DNA from: Turnera subulata | Lineage: Eukaryota; Streptophyta; Magnoliopsida; Malpighiales; Passifloraceae | NCBI GenBank assembly: GCA_028386065.3 | Contig: JAKUCV010001796.1 | Coordinates: forward strand, 3,404-67,403 | DNA: 64,000 nucleotides | Reading direction: 5' to 3' | Shown: piece by piece, positions 36,565-49,150 of the stretch | How the letters are laid out: each line of letters starts with the position of its first letter | How positions within the stretch are numbered: the stretch's first letter is position 1 | Translations under genes and position numbers: made by a program | Notes under the pieces: generated by a model | Seen by the model: the letters and a program-made list of their open reading frames with translations, nothing else | Databases searched by the model: none | What the model was told of the DNA's origin: nothing

Positions 36565-39552
36565 ATGACTGGTACTAAAAGTAGTGCTTCAAATACCACC
36601 ATGTCTACCCTTTCTCCAAATCTACCTCATCAAATTTCCATCAAACTCACCTCCTCTAACTATCTCCTTTGGAAGACGCAACTTCTTCCTGTGTTGCGTA
36701 GCTGTGGTCTAGAAGATCACCTTTCTCCGACAACGGTGGTGCCACCCAAACTCCTTGCCAGTGGGGTTGTTAATCCTGCTTTCCAACTATAGGAGCGCCA
36801 AGACAATACTGTTCTCAGCTGGATCATCGCCTCCATCTCAGAAAGCTTGTTGCTGCAGGTGGTAGGCGCAGAAACAGCCAGCACCGCCTGGTCCAAACTT
36901 TTATCTGCCTACTCCATGACCTTTCGCCCTCAGATCCAGGATCTTAAGGCTCAATTGCACACACTACAACGGTGTACTGATTCTGTGGAGACATATATGC
37001 TCAAGGTAAAATCCATTGCCGATAAACTTGCTGCTTTAGGTCATTCCGTGGATGATGCAGATCTTGTTGATTTTGTTATGGCTGGCCTTGGACTGGCTTA
37101 TCGCCCTTTTGTGCACAGGAGGCTCGCCAAGAGGACATCTCCTTTGATGATCTTCTTGGCATGTTACTCACAGAAGAAAGACAGCTAAAGCAAGATCAAA
37201 TACCTCCTGAAATTCTGTCCACAACTATGTTTGTCCAGCCCCATTCTATTACTGGTGATGGGCGTGGTTGGTATAATCGAGGCCGTCCTAATAATTTTGG
37301 CTCCTCCAGGTCTCTTGGTCGTGGCCTTCTGCCTACACCATGCACTCCTCAAATAGCAATGTCCTCTTATGATTCTAGTACTCTTATTTGTTACAATTGC
37401 CAAGGCCGAGGACATATCTCTCGGGTTTGTCCGACACCAAAGTCTAGTGTACGGGTATTTGGTTCTCCCACCTCCAATGTTGCTACAATCTCTAACACTA
37501 CTCAGACTCAACCCTGGCTTCTTGATAGTGGTACGACGCATCATCTCACAACTGACCTTGCCAATATGGCAATCCATTCCGAATATGATGGCCCAGAAAA
37601 AGTGACAGTTGGTAATGGTTCTAGACTTCCGATTGCTCGTGTTGGTTCCTCTACTTTGTCTACTCCTACTACTCATTTCTCTCTCGATAATGTCCTCTAT
37701 GTTCCACAAGTCACTAGAAACCTTCTCTCTATTAGTTCTTTTGTGCGATCTAATAATGTTTCTCTTGAATTTTTGCCTAACTCTTTTGTTGTCAAGGATC
37801 TATCAACGGGGGTGGTGCTACACCGTGACAAGTGTAGTGGTGGCCTTTTCCTTTGATGATCTATCCCTCTTGCTTCCTGTGGAGTCTCATCATGCATCTA
37901 TGTCGACTTGACATGCTCGTCTTGGGCATGCGTCTTCTGCTACCATTCGTCGTGTCATTCCTTCTCAGTTGCTTACTTCTTCATCTTCATCTAGTGTGTG
38001 TCAAGCATGTTCTGTTAGTAAGGCTCATAAATTGCCTTTTTCCAAGTTTAGTACTTTGGTCTCTCAGCCATTGACATTGGTGTGTTCAGATTTGTGGGGT
38101 TCAGTCCCGGTTGTGTCTCATGACAATTATCGTTACTATATTATCTTTTATGATCATTATTCTAAATACACTTGGATTTATTTCTTAACTCACAAATTTG
38201 ATGTTTACTAGGTTTTTATTCAATTTCGAACTTATGTTGAAAAATTCTTTGGTTGCTCTATCAAGTCTTTTCAGACAGATTGGGGGGGGGGGGGGGGTGG
38301 TGAGTTCTAAACACTATCCTCTTATCTTAGCGAGAACGGTATCACTCAACATGTGTCCTGCCCATATACACCCGAACAAAATGGGTGTGCTGAACGTAAA
38401 CACTGGCATATTGTTGAAACTGGGCGTGCCTTGTTGTATCATGCTTCTGTTCCTTTTTGATTTTCGAATCGTGCTTTTGACACTGCTGTGTATTCTATTA
38501 ATCGGCTTCCTACTCCACTACTTGAGAACAAGTCGCCCTATGAAGTTCTTTCTAACCAAATGCCTGATTATTCTTTCTTACGTGTTTTTGGATGTCTTTG
38601 TTTTCCTTGGCTTTGACATCTTTCCTCTAATAAGTTAACACCTCGTTCCAAAAATTGTGTCTTTTTCGGTTATAGTCGTGTTCACAAAGGCTATTATTGT
38701 TATGATCTAGAGCTTGACAAAATATGTCTCACGCCATGTCACTTTTTCTGAGCAGGAATTTCCTTTTCAAGCTACGAGTGATGCCACTACCACTATCTCG
38801 GCCGACTCCTCACCTGCTTTGATCCTTCACCTACCCCAAGAGACATCACTAATGCATGATCCATCACCCACCTCTGTACCCCCACCTGATGATAGCTCGC
38901 CATCGACCTTAAAAACTCCTACTACTTCCACTACTACGTCCTCTCCCTCGTCATCCCCTTCTCCTAACTCCTCACCGTTTCCACCACCTATCACTAGGCC
39001 TCATACTCGTGCATAGGATGGTATCATTCAAACTCGACAGTATCCAGATTATGTCACATATCAAGCCACAATTACACCTGCCTCTGATCCTACTAGTTAT
39101 GACCAGGCTGTGGCATCTCCTCACTAGCGGGAGGCCATGCAGGCTGAATATGATGCTTTGCTTGCTAATGGGACTTGGACTCTCGTTCCTCCTTCTGAAG
39201 CATCCAATGTCGTCGGCTGTAAATGGGTGTATAAGACCAAGCTCAATCCTGATGGTACCGTAGAGAGGTATAAGGCTCGTTTAGTAGCCAAGGGTTTTCA
39301 TCAGAGGCCTAGTGTAGATTTTACAGACACATCTAGTCCGATTGTGAAGCCTACCACAATCTGCCTCCTTCTCTCCCTTGCTGTGTCTTATGGGTGGCAT
39401 GTTACTCAACTCGACATTTCTAATGCTTTTCTCCATGGATCTTTAGAGGAGAAGGTCTACATGCATCAACCTCCAGGGTTTGTTGATCAAGCAAAACCAC
39501 ATTATGTCTGTCAACTACATCGCTCTCTCTTTGGCCTCAAGCAAGCACCTCG
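36565..39552 (+). pseudogene. gag, protease, integrase and RT start of element F, broken
   Basis: Gag (UBN2-type) starts at 36565, with an in-frame TAG at 36790-36792 and a frameshift near 37150. The zinc knuckle is CYNCQGRGHISRVCP (about 37390) and the protease is LLDSGTTHHLT (about 37520). Integrase follows with several stops and a run of 16 G at 38282-38297 near its DDE region. Reverse transcriptase opens at 39137 ([11 protein letters not shown], then LVAKGFHQ and [10 protein letters not shown]). It is cut at 39557 by element H and resumes at 46930. Confidence 0.87.
38282..38297. repeat. Run of 16 G
   Basis: An uninterrupted G run lies inside the integrase remnant of element F. Slippage or sequencing error may affect its length. 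Confidence 0.9.
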
Positions 39553-39557
39553 TATGT

Positions 39558-40942
39558 TGATGCGTAAAATTTGCAAGCGCACAGATTGAACTAGCACACA
39601 AGGTCGTATCCACAGGGACTAGGCAAAATAATTAACCAACAGACTCACTCCGTTAGGCTGAAAATAGTAAAAGAAGTAACGATTTCGAGACTGTGAATTG
39701 AGATTATGATAAATAATAAAATAAACAGAGGTAAGCTGTAAATAAAATGAAGAGATCAGATGATAAAAAGCCTAGATCAATCGGGGTTCACTACTCTATC
39801 CTTTTATGCCCTAATTATCCTCCAGATTCCGCTAATAGGGTGACTCTGTTCCGTGTCTGCGAACGGGGTGACACTGTTCCCTAAAAACCTACAGCTTTCT
39901 ATTTGTTTTCTTGATGGGTAACAACCTAAGGTAAAATTATCGACTTTTGGAAGTATAATCTTGTCTCAGAGGTCAATCTTACCACTGTCGTGGATCAAAC
40001 CTATTCCTTAGAGCAATGATGTTCTATGTTGTTACTAATTCCACAATAATCCTAATGCCTTTCAGCACCTAGATTAAGGATGATCTATGATTTTCCAGAA
40101 TTAAACGTCTCCTGTCGGTACTTAGCTTAACTCCTAAAACAAGTATAAAGGTGATCAAGCTTCAAACTTGGATTAAGCACACATAAATCAATCAAGAAAT
40201 CCAATAAAGAAAACTGCTGGAGGGATAATTAAACCATAAAAGAGTTGAGTAGCTACATCCCTATTGATCTAGAAAAGAGGATTAGTTCATAACTAAGCAA
40301 TAAAGAAACATGGAGGATTTGTTTTCCATACAAACCGTAAAAAGAACAAAAGAAAGAATTCGACTAGAGTGCTCTTCTTCTCCTTGCTGCTGCTGTCGAC
40401 ACCAGTCTCCAGAGAAAGAAAAGTGTCCAAAGCTGCTGTCGATGCCCCCTTTTAATTATTCTAAAACCTTAGCTTTTAATTCTTACAATCTAGCTAAGGT
40501 AACTAAAAAGTAGGAATTAATTTATCCTAGGAGTTCTCCTTCTTTTTAGGCGCAGTAAAGGCTTCTTTTATTTCGTTTAGGAGCAGCAGTAAGTCGGTGG
40601 TGCCACATATTACTTGGCCAACAAGTAATCCAATGTCGCTGGAATTGTAATGCACTTGGTTCTGGTCTGCGGGTTTCAACAGTGTGACACCGTTGAAAAC
40701 TGATCGTCAAGAAATCTTCATGTATTGGCTCCAAACTTTCCAGAATCCTTCAAAAAGGCTCCAAATCTTCAAGAATCAAGCCAATTTGCAACAAAAGGTA
40801 CCTGAAAGCGTAAACTAATAAGTGAAAGTGAAACTAGTGGAAAACAAGCTAAAAACTATAAATATATGCATGATCCTAATTAAATGCTTGGCCAAAGTGG
40901 TATTTTATGCTCCAAAATAGTATGTGATATGCACACATATCA
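39558..40942 (-). repeat. 3' LTR of element H
   Basis: It is 1385 bp long and matches 45542-46924 (1383 bp) closely. Palindromic motifs lie at 39834-39850, 39861-39879 and about 40674-40699. Confidence 0.92.
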
Positions 40943-42829
40943 AATTCCCCCACATCTGAACTTTTGCTTGTCCCCAAGCGAAACTAAACAATAAATCAAG
41001 GGAAAAGATAAGACATGCACAAGGATGTTGTCTATTCAGTCCTGCACGGCGTGACCCTGTTCAAATGCAACTTGCGAGTTAGCCTTAGAAAAATCTACCT
41101 TGAAAAGTTTGTTAATAAAAATCTCAGGTCTAAAGCTCACCAAACTACTCACAATCAAGATTCAAATTCCTTCACAAACATTCAATTCAATCAGTCCTTC
41201 AAAAGATATGCTTAGAGATCAAATAGTTGAAACAATGTCCCATAGGCAACTCAAAACTCGCATCTCCACTAATGGGCACAAATCAATAATCAGAGATCAA
41301 TAAGTCTTAATAAAAGGGTTGAAACAAGGTTAGGTTTGTGTTGTGAATGAAGGGGAAATAGTGTTCAAAAGTCTATCAAATTAGTGAATCCAAATCTTGC
41401 AAAATTAGTGCAACTTGATGTTCCAACAGGCTAACCCTGTTCTGTCGGCAGTAAAGTTCCTTGAGTAATCTGCCCTATTCAACTCAAATGCACACACATT
41501 TTTTTGTGTGTGTTACGTTTTTCTGTCGTTTTTTTTCAACTTTTTGCTCTTTTTTTTTCCGTGAGTGAGCAGGGGTTAATCATGCTACAGCTTGTATTCT
41601 TTTCACAGAAATTCTTAACACTGCGAGACCGTTGGTTTTGAAATCTGATGTTCAATGCTTTTTTATGAACTGATGCGCAAGTATATGGACTCAATAACTT
41701 AATAGAACGGGTATGGGTTGATTTCAAAGAAAAAATGTGTGCTGATCAGGCACAAGATGGTCATGTAAGTGGCTTCAAAGGTGTGAGGTGGTTGTTGTGG
41801 GTAACAAAAGAATGTATGACCATCTAAAGTAGGCTCAAAGGGCAAGCAAGGAATATAATGATCAAGGGTAGGCTAAGGTTTAAGCGTAGGTGAAATTCAA
41901 GGATGGCCTAAACCATGTCTCTGGTCAAGATTGTGCTATAAATTTCGCCTCAATGCAAGTGTAAGAGATGTTCTAGGATAATTGTTTCCTTAAGAATTTT
42001 TAAGAATTCTCTAAATTATCAAATCCTAAGGACGTCACTTTGGCTAACTGTGATCAAGAATCTGAATTATCATGTGGTAATTAGTGTGTACTTAAGGACT
42101 TGATTCGGTGTAAGTTCAAAAATAGATAAAAGAGTAGTCATTCCAAGGCTAAACTAACGCAGGCAGAACCGAACAGAGTCGCACCGTTCAAACTGAAATA
42201 GGCAGACATCTATAATAATAACAGAAATCCTTTAGCCTAAGCAACATAAGTTCATGCATGAAATAAACAACGCCACAAATTGCAAATTTGTGCCCCCCCC
42301 CCCCCAAAACCAAAACAAAGTAGTGTCCTCACTAGTCCAAGAACAACACAAAATCGGGGGAGCAAAGCAACAACAAATAAAATACAGATAAAACAGTAAA
42401 ATAGAAAAGAGCAAGATAACATGAAACAAAGGACACCCCCAAACCTAAAATTTAGCATGGTAATAGATAAGGGCGGGAATGGGTGGGCTAAGGAACACAA
42501 TACTGAACATTAAAACGCAAACAGAGTGACGCTGTTGAACGGAAATGTGCAAAGAAACACAAAATATAACACAACAAAAATAACGAAGAATAAAATATGA
42601 AGGAAAAGAAATGCTTCTCTGGAATTTTTGCTGGTGTCATGTCCTTCCTCAGCCCTTGTGTCTTGTCCTTCCTCTTTCTCTTTCTCTTTTTTGTTTTTTT
42701 TTTGCAAAAAAAAAAAATTAGAAACAAAAGAAAAATGAAAGAAAATTGCAAAAATTGAAATATTACCTCCTAAAATCTCAGGTTGCCTCCTAAGCAGCAC
42801 TTCTTTAACGTCTTCTTAGCTGGACTCCC
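40943..42829 (-). other. Non-coding 3' region of element H
   Basis: A polypurine tract (minus strand TGTGGGGGAATT) lies beside the LTR at 40943-40956. No ORF is convincing. Further palindromic motifs occur at about 41045, 42171-42189 and 42519-42537, and there is a C run at 42294-42305. Env-like coding, found here in some Athila elements, is not visible. Confidence 0.65.
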
Positions 42830-42995
42830 TTCTGTTTAAGTAATGGGAGGGTCTTTGAGCAACAGAGTCACTCTGTTGTCTACTGTATTCCCTAGGTCAT
42901 ACAGCTTAAATAACCATCCACTGACCCTGAATGGTTCAAGCTTTCCATCAATTAACTCCACTACTCCATGATGAAGGACATAGACCACTGGTTGG
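42830..42995 (-). pseudogene. Integrase C-terminal scrap of element H
   Basis: A minus-strand frame reads GVVELIDGKLEPFRVSGW, then LFKLYDLGNTVDNRV. This resembles the end of Athila-type integrase, where the family has a 'gaVel...f.vnG.rlk' pattern. It lies only about 70 bp from the protease end, so everything between was deleted. Confidence 0.5.
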
Positions 42996-43061
42996 AATTT
43001 TTTTCAGGTCATGGTCATCAACAGGGTCACTCTGTGACACAGGTTCGAGCTTATAAACTTG

Positions 43062-45280
43062 CTAGATAGTTTCTGGTACGTCCCCTTCGATCAAGCAAGT
43101 ATATTCTGGAGCGTTTTGTTCCTCTTGTTGTGCACCATCAATAAGGGAAGTCAATAGTGCATCGATTGGGTCACAGAGTGGGCCTTCTTGATCAATCTCC
43201 CTTGCAACCATGTCCGTAAATGCATCAACTCTATAGCACATGTTTGCACTGAGTTCATTCCTAGCAGCCTCTGGAATGTTGAACTCCACTAAATCATTGC
43301 CAACCTTGAGGGTCAGCTTCCCTTTTGAGCAATCAATCATAGCCCCTGCGGTTGCTAAGAAAGGTCTTCTAAGTATGATGGGTGTTTGGGAATTGGTTTC
43401 CATTTCTAGAACAACAAAGTCTACTGGAATCTGCAATTTTTCAATCTGTATAGGAACATCTTCAAGCACCCCAATCGGATGTTTAACACTCCGGTCAGCT
43501 AGCTGCAGGGTCATCCTGGTGGATTTCAAGTCCCCAATTGATATTTTCTTAGCAAGGGATAGAGGAATTAAGCTGACACTTGCTCGTAATCACACAAAGC
43601 TTTGTCAATTTTCAAAGTATCAACAATGCAAGGAATTGAAAAACTCCTTGGGTCCTTCCTCTTTGATAGAAATTTTTGCAAGATAAGTGCACTGCACTTT
43701 TCGGTCATGGGCACCGTTTCAGCATCCTCAATGTCTCTCTTCTTTGACACAAGGTCTTTCAGGAACTTAACATAGCTTGGCATCTCACTAATCACCTCTG
43801 TAAAGGGGAGATTAATGCATACTTTCTTCAACATCTCCACAAACTTCCGAAATTTGGCATCAAGCTTGGTATTCTTGTAAACTTCGGGGTATAGAAGAGG
43901 AGGCATATATGGCTGCACTTCAATCTTTTCTTCCACCTTTTCCTTCCCTTTAGAGGTCTATGGTTGAGGTTGAGCAGTTGCCGAACTCGCCCCATCATTC
44001 TTTTCCACTACAGATTGGCGAACAGGGTCACTCTGTTGCACTGGCTGCAGTTCCTTACCACTGCGTAGAGTAACGGCCTTGCACTGTTCTTTGGGATTTT
44101 CCTCTGGCTGACCTGGTAGCTTTCCTTGAGTGTTCCTGAGTTGTTGAGCATGTTGGGCCATCTGGTTATCAAGGATTTTTGAGTGGGCCTTGATTTGTTG
44201 CATGTCTTCCGCCAACTTGTTTTGAGTTTCCATGATAGCCTTAAGCATGCTCATCACGTCTTGCTACTGGGGGAGGTTTTGTTGCTGGCTCTCATGGTAT
44301 CCTTGCTGCCCCTGATTATACAGCCTGGGCTGCTGATAATATTGGTGGCTCCCCTGCTGATATTGGTGCGGATGCCCGTTGACGTAATTCGCCTTTTCGG
44401 TCATCAATTTTGGGCACTCTTGGAAAGAATGAGCACCATTGCAAGCTTCGCATCTCATGATAGTTTCTGCCATAGATTTGACCATCAATTTGTCAAATTT
44501 GCTGTCCGTCTCCTTAATTTGGTGTTGCATGGCTGACATCCCCGCTTTAATTTTCTGAACAGTGTCAACCTGTGGGACACCAGGTGGGTTCCTATTGGTA
44601 GCTTCATCGGCCAAATTCTCTATCAATCGGCAAGCTTCATTATAGGGTACAACCAAGAAATTTCCCCCTATAATAGAATTCAAAGTGGATTGCCCAGCAG
44701 GTGTCGCATGATCATAGAAACTTTGCAATAATACCAACGGTCGAACAAAGTGATTGGGGCACCTTGCAATCAAATCTTGATACCTATCTCAAGCTTCCTT
44801 GAGAGACTCATCAGCCCTTTGCTGGAATCCTTGAATCTCCAACCAAAGTTTAGTCTGCTTGCCCGTTGGGAAATACTTCTTCAAAAATGCAACCTCCATC
44901 TCAGACCAAGAGGTGATGCTATTGGAAGGGAGGCTAGAAAGCCACTTTTGAGCCTTATTCGTCAATGAATATGGAAACAAGCGGAGCCGCTTGGCATCAT
45001 CACTATAATCCCGAATCTTAACAGTGTCACAATATTGGAGGAAATTGTGCAAGTGCTGGTGTGGGTCCTCCGATGGTAAGCCACTGAAAGTTTTATTCTC
45101 CACAAGCTGAATAAGGCTTGGTTTCAGTTCATATTGAGCTGCTGTAATCTCCGAGTGAACAATGGGATAGCTCCTGTTCTCAATCCCTCTAGCCAGCAAC
45201 CCATTCATGGGCACATTATTCAGCTCATTCTCTTCGTTATTCGCCATTGCAACAAGAATAAGTATCAGTTCTTTTTTCAC
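43062..45280 (-). pseudogene. gag-protease of element H, broken
   Basis: Gag begins near 45250 and shows the retrotrans_gag pattern (YFPTGKQTKLWLEIQGF). A stop lies near 44790. The central part (44264-44773) has SIIGGNFLVVPYNEAC and a CEACNGAHSFQECP zinc knuckle, then a stop at about 44262-44264. The domain before the protease is at 43568-43936. A one-base shift near 43570 hits the protease active-site segment, which in the family reads Asp-Leu-Gly-Ala. The protease end is at 43062-43529 (PIILRRPFLATAGAMID). Confidence 0.85.
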
Positions 45281-45517
45281 TTCTACTTTCTCTGTCCCAA
45301 ATGTTTCTGACGGTTTGGCACTGTTCAGAGCCTCTTCTAGATTTTGTCACTTAGAACGTAGGAGTGATTCAGGGTCAGAAACAGAGATGAGTTCGGGGAT
45401 TTTGGCTGCGAGTTCCTAAGCTCATATAAGGATGAATCCTGAAACTCGAAAAAAGAGATGGTAAAACACAAATAAAAGCCTAAAGAAATAAATCAGTAAT
45501 TAATTATTTGACACTAG

Positions 45518-45535
45518 TCCCCGACAACGGCGCCA
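45518..45535 (-). promoter_or_regulatory. Primer-binding site of element H (tRNA-Asp type)
   Basis: The minus strand reads TGGCGCCGTTGTCGGGGA, one base from the Athila/Tat consensus with C in place of the last T. It lies six bases inside the LTR. Confidence 0.85.
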
Positions 45536-45541
45536 AAAACT

Positions 45542-46924
45542 TGATGCGTAAAATCTGCAAGCGCACAAATCGAAGTAGCACACAAGGTCGTATCTACAGG
45601 GACTAGGCAAAATAATTAACCAACAGACTCACTCCGTTAGGCTGAAAACAGTAAAAGAAGTAACGATTTTGAGATTGTGATTTGAGATTATGATAAATAA
45701 TAAAATAAACAGAGGTAAGCTATAAATAAAACGAAGAGATCAGATGATAGAAAGCCTAGACCAATTGGGGTTCACTACTCTATCCTTTTATGCCCTAATT
45801 ATCCTCCAGATTCTGCTAACAGAGTGACTCTATTCCGTGTCTGTGAACGGGGTGACACTGTTCCCTAAAAACCTACAGCTTTCTATTTGTTTTCTTGATG
45901 GGTAACAACCTAAGGTAGAATTACCGACTTTTGAAAGTGTAATCTCGTCTCAAAGGTCAATCTTACCACTGTCGTGGATCAAACCTATTCCTAAGAGCAA
46001 TGATGTTCTATATTGTTACTAATTCCATAATAATCCTAATGCCTTTCAGCACCTAGATTAAGGATGATCTATGATTTTCCAGAATTAAACGTCTCCTGTC
46101 AGTACTTAGCTTAACTCCTAAAACAAGTATAAAGGTGATCAAGCTTCAAACTTGGATTAATCACACATAAATCAATCAAGAAATCCAATAAAGAAAAACT
46201 GTTGGAGGGATAATTAAACCATAAAAAGAGTTGAGTAGCTATATCCCTCTTGTTCTAGAAAAGAGGATTAGTTCATAACTAAGCAATAAACAAACGTGAA
46301 GGATTTGTTTTCCATACAAACCGTAAAAAGAACAAAAGAAAGAATTCGACTAGAGTGCTCTTCTTCTCCTTGCTGCTGTTGTCGACACCAATCTCCAGAG
46401 AAAGAAAAGTGTCCAAAGCTGCTGTCAATGCTCCCTTTTAATTATTCTAAAACCCTAGCTTTTAATTCTTACAATCTAGCTAAGGTAACTAAAAAGTAAG
46501 AATTAATTTACCCTAGGAGTTCTCCTTCTTAGGCGTAGTAAAGGCTTCTTTTATTTCCTTTAGGAGCAGCAGCAAGTCGGTGGTGCCATATATTACTTGG
46601 CCAACAAGTAATCCAATGTCCCTGGAATTGTAATGCACTTGGTTCTGGTCCGTGGGTTTCAACGGTGTGACACCGTTGAAAACTGATCGTCAAGAAATCT
46701 TCATGTATTGGCTCCAAACTTTCCAGAATCCTTCAAAAGGCTCCAAATCTTCAAGAATCAAGCCAATTTGCAACAAAAGGTACCTGAAAGCGTAAACTAA
46801 TAAGTGGAAGCGAAACTAGTGGAAAACAAGCTAAAAACTATAAATACATGCATGATCCTAACTAAATGCTTGGCCAAAGGGGTATTTTATGCTCCAAAAT
46901 AGTATATGATATGTACACATATCA
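45542..46924 (-). repeat. 5' LTR of element H
   Basis: It carries the clearest palindrome of the family: 11 bp arms TTTCAACGGTG and CACCGTTGAAA around TGA at 46657-46681. Confidence 0.92.
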
Positions 46925-46929
46925 TATGT

Positions 46930-47942
46930 GGAATCAGTGTTTAATTGATGCGCTGGTCCAATATGGCTTTTGAGAGTCTAGGGCTGACACTTTCCTCTTC
47001 TATTTTTCTGGTTCTAAAGCACCACTGTTCTACCTTGTTTATGTTGATGATATCTTTGTGTTGGGATGTGAAACCATGCACATTACTGCCTTGGTGAATT
47101 TTTTGAGGAGTAAGTTTGCCCTACGAGACCTCAACCGCTTGGCTTATTTCTTGGGAATTGAAGTCCATTGGACTTCGAGTGGCATTCTATTACAGCAACA
47201 CAAATATGCCACTGATCTCCTATGGCGTGCTCATATGCTCATTGCCAAACCCTTTTCCACGCCCTCCACAACAACCACTAGGCTTCAACTTGATGGTGGC
47301 ACACTACTTCCTGATGCCACCACATACCGGAGCATTGTCGGTAGCCTACAACACTTAACTTTTACTTGGTCAGATCTTACTTACTCGGTGGATAAGGTGT
47401 CTCAGTTCATGCATCAGCCTACTGGTGAGCATTGGGTGGCTGTGAAGCGCATCTTACGGTATATCCAGGCTACTCTTCATCAAGGTTTACATCTTAGCAA
47501 AGGGTCAGCTCATTGTTTACAGGGCTATTCTGACTCGGATTAGGCTAGTTCGGTTGATGATCGCCGGTCCACCACAGGGTTTGCTGTCTATCTTGGGCAT
47601 AATCTTATCTCCTGGCTCTCGCGGAAGCAGCGTGCGGTGTCTCGGTCTTCCACTGAGGCTGAATATCGTGCCCTAGCCACAGTGGCCTCGGAAGTTACTT
47701 GGATTCAATCTTTGTTGCATGAGATTGGGTTCCCCGTTTCTGCTTCTCCAATTTTATGGTGTGGCAATCTGTCCGCCACATACTTGATTGCAAATCCTGT
47801 ATTTCATTCACGCGCTAAGCACTTGGAGATTGATTTCCACTTCGTGCGAGATAAAGTCTGGGACAAGTCTATTGTGGTTCGATATATCAGCTCACATGAG
47901 CAAATCCCTGACATTCTTACCAAGCCACTGCATACAACTTGA
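46930..47942 (+). pseudogene. RT end and RNase H of element F
   Basis: It continues the frame broken by element H. The catalytic YVDDI is intact (about 47038-47052). RNase H shows [13 protein letters not shown] (about 47640) and DILTKPLHT at the end. In-frame stops lie near 46972 and at 47541-47543, so the protein is not made whole. Confidence 0.88.
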
Positions 47943-47959
47943 TTTGAAGAATTACGCAA

Positions 47960-48001
47960 CAAATTGAACGTGTGTTCATCCACGTTCAATTTGAGGGGGA
48001 G
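47960..48001 (+). promoter_or_regulatory. Hairpin and polypurine tract of element F
   Basis: Perfect 13 bp arms CAAATTGAACGTG (47960-47972) and CACGTTCAATTTG (47981-47993) enclose an 8-base loop. The polypurine tract AGGGGGAG (47994-48001) starts at the next base and is followed by the LTR. Confidence 0.8.
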
Positions 48002-48239
48002 TGATAAGGAAACTGTATGTAATCATGTATAATTAACTGTTCCTATAATACAGGCTTAGATCATGGAGATCATAGATAGTGACTAGTTGATTACTCCTAG
48101 AATGTAGGCAATCATTGTGTAATTGACTATCGTCGATTACTCCTAGAATTGTGTAATTGTGTTGCCCTCAAGTCAAGGCTTCTGTATATATATAGCCCCT
48201 ATCAATACAATGATACACACAGTGAATTACATCTTCACA
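48002..48239 (+). repeat. 3' LTR of element F
   Basis: 238 bp, TGATAAGG to CTTCACA, followed by the TCTTT target duplication. Confidence 0.92.
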
Positions 48240-48244
48240 TCTTT

Positions 48245-48900
48245 CACATCCATGTCCACACCCGCGGCTATGACCAAAATTATAATTATACAGTCGCATT
48301 CGCTTCAGGGAATGGAGCACAATTAATTGGACAGGATTCATAATAGCTCGTTATTTTGTTCTACCATAATGAGGCATGAAAATAAACTCAAATATTACGT
48401 GAATTCTTTTTCACCATATTGCTACTGCAGGAGTACATTTGATGTATGAAAAGTGGAGTTTTTTTTTTGTATCAGCATCAGTAATATATTCTCCACACAA
48501 TTTCATCTGAGAACTTATTCGAAATATAATTGAATTATATTTGTGCATAGATTTAAAATCTTGCAATCTCAGATGCATACACTTGTAATAAAATTTTGGA
48601 GAGAATAACGATCTTCTGGTGGTCATAACTTTCTTTTAAATTCTTCCAAAGATCTGCAAGATCTTTAACAGTAAGACATTCACTCTTTAAACTGTCATGA
48701 AGATGATAGCGAAGGAAAAATTATAAATTTCGCCTTATTTAAACTAGATGCTTTATTTCCTTCTTTTATTGTGTTTTTCAGACCATTAGCATCTAGTACC
48801 CATGACAAACAATTTCTTCTGGAAATGTCAAGGGCCTCAAATTCAAGTTTTATAATATTAGTCACAATAATAGTAGTAAAATGTAAATCTTTCAGCAATA
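48245..48900 (-). pseudogene. gag remnant of element E
   Basis: Minus-strand frames show the copia gag motifs LEFEALDISRRNCLSWVLDA (48790-48860) and KYNSIIFRISSQMKLCGE (about 48480-48540), with HLRLQDFKS just before. A Gly/Arg-rich part lies at 48250-48290. Several stops separate them. The next part of gag lies across element F at about 27985-28043. Confidence 0.8.
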
Positions 48901-48928
48901 TTAGTAAGATAATTATATAAAAGATGTA

Positions 48929-48931
<3 letters not shown>

Positions 48932-48959
<28 letters not shown>

Positions 48960-49045
48960 CGATAAATCTTTCAACATTATTAGTAGAATAATAATATAGA
49001 ATATGCAATATATATCTGCTTACTCGATAAATCTTTCAGCATTAT

Positions 49046-49076
<31 letters not shown>
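48932..49076. repeat. Two (TA)n microsatellites
   Basis: TA runs lie at 48932-48958 and 49051-49076 in the leader of element E, within a duplicated motif GATAAATCTTTCA(A/G)CATTAT. Confidence 0.85.
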
Positions 49077-49077
<1 letters not shown>

Positions 49078-49150
49078 AATGATAAAAGTAGTAATAAGAA
49101 AAGTTTTCAAAATAATTACTTTAGATGGCTAGAGACTCGTGCTGATAACG

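Larger units (their letters stand above)
39558..46924 (-). mobile_element. Element H: Athila/Tat-like gypsy element with internal deletion
   Basis: LTRs are 39558-40942 and 45542-46924 (TGATGCGTAAAAT...ACACATATCA). The duplication TATGT flanks it (39553-39557 and 46925-46929). The primer-binding site matches tRNA-Asp as in Athila and Tat families. Gag-protease is present, the RT and most of integrase are missing, and a C-terminal integrase scrap remains. A palindromic motif related to AACAGAGTGACTCTGTT is scattered through LTRs and interior. Confidence 0.92.
28044..48239 (+). mobile_element. Element F: Ty1/copia retrotransposon, split by elements G and H
   Basis: Both LTRs are 238 bp: 28044-28235 plus 36359-36404, and 48002-48239. 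They run TGATAAGG...CTTCACA and are flanked by the duplication TCTTT (28039-28043 and 48240-48244). The primer-binding site is at 36405, gag to reverse transcriptase at 36565-39552, the end of pol at 46930-47942 and the polypurine tract at 47994-48001. Element G sits in the 5' LTR and H in the reverse transcriptase. The target was the gag of element E. Confidence 0.93.
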
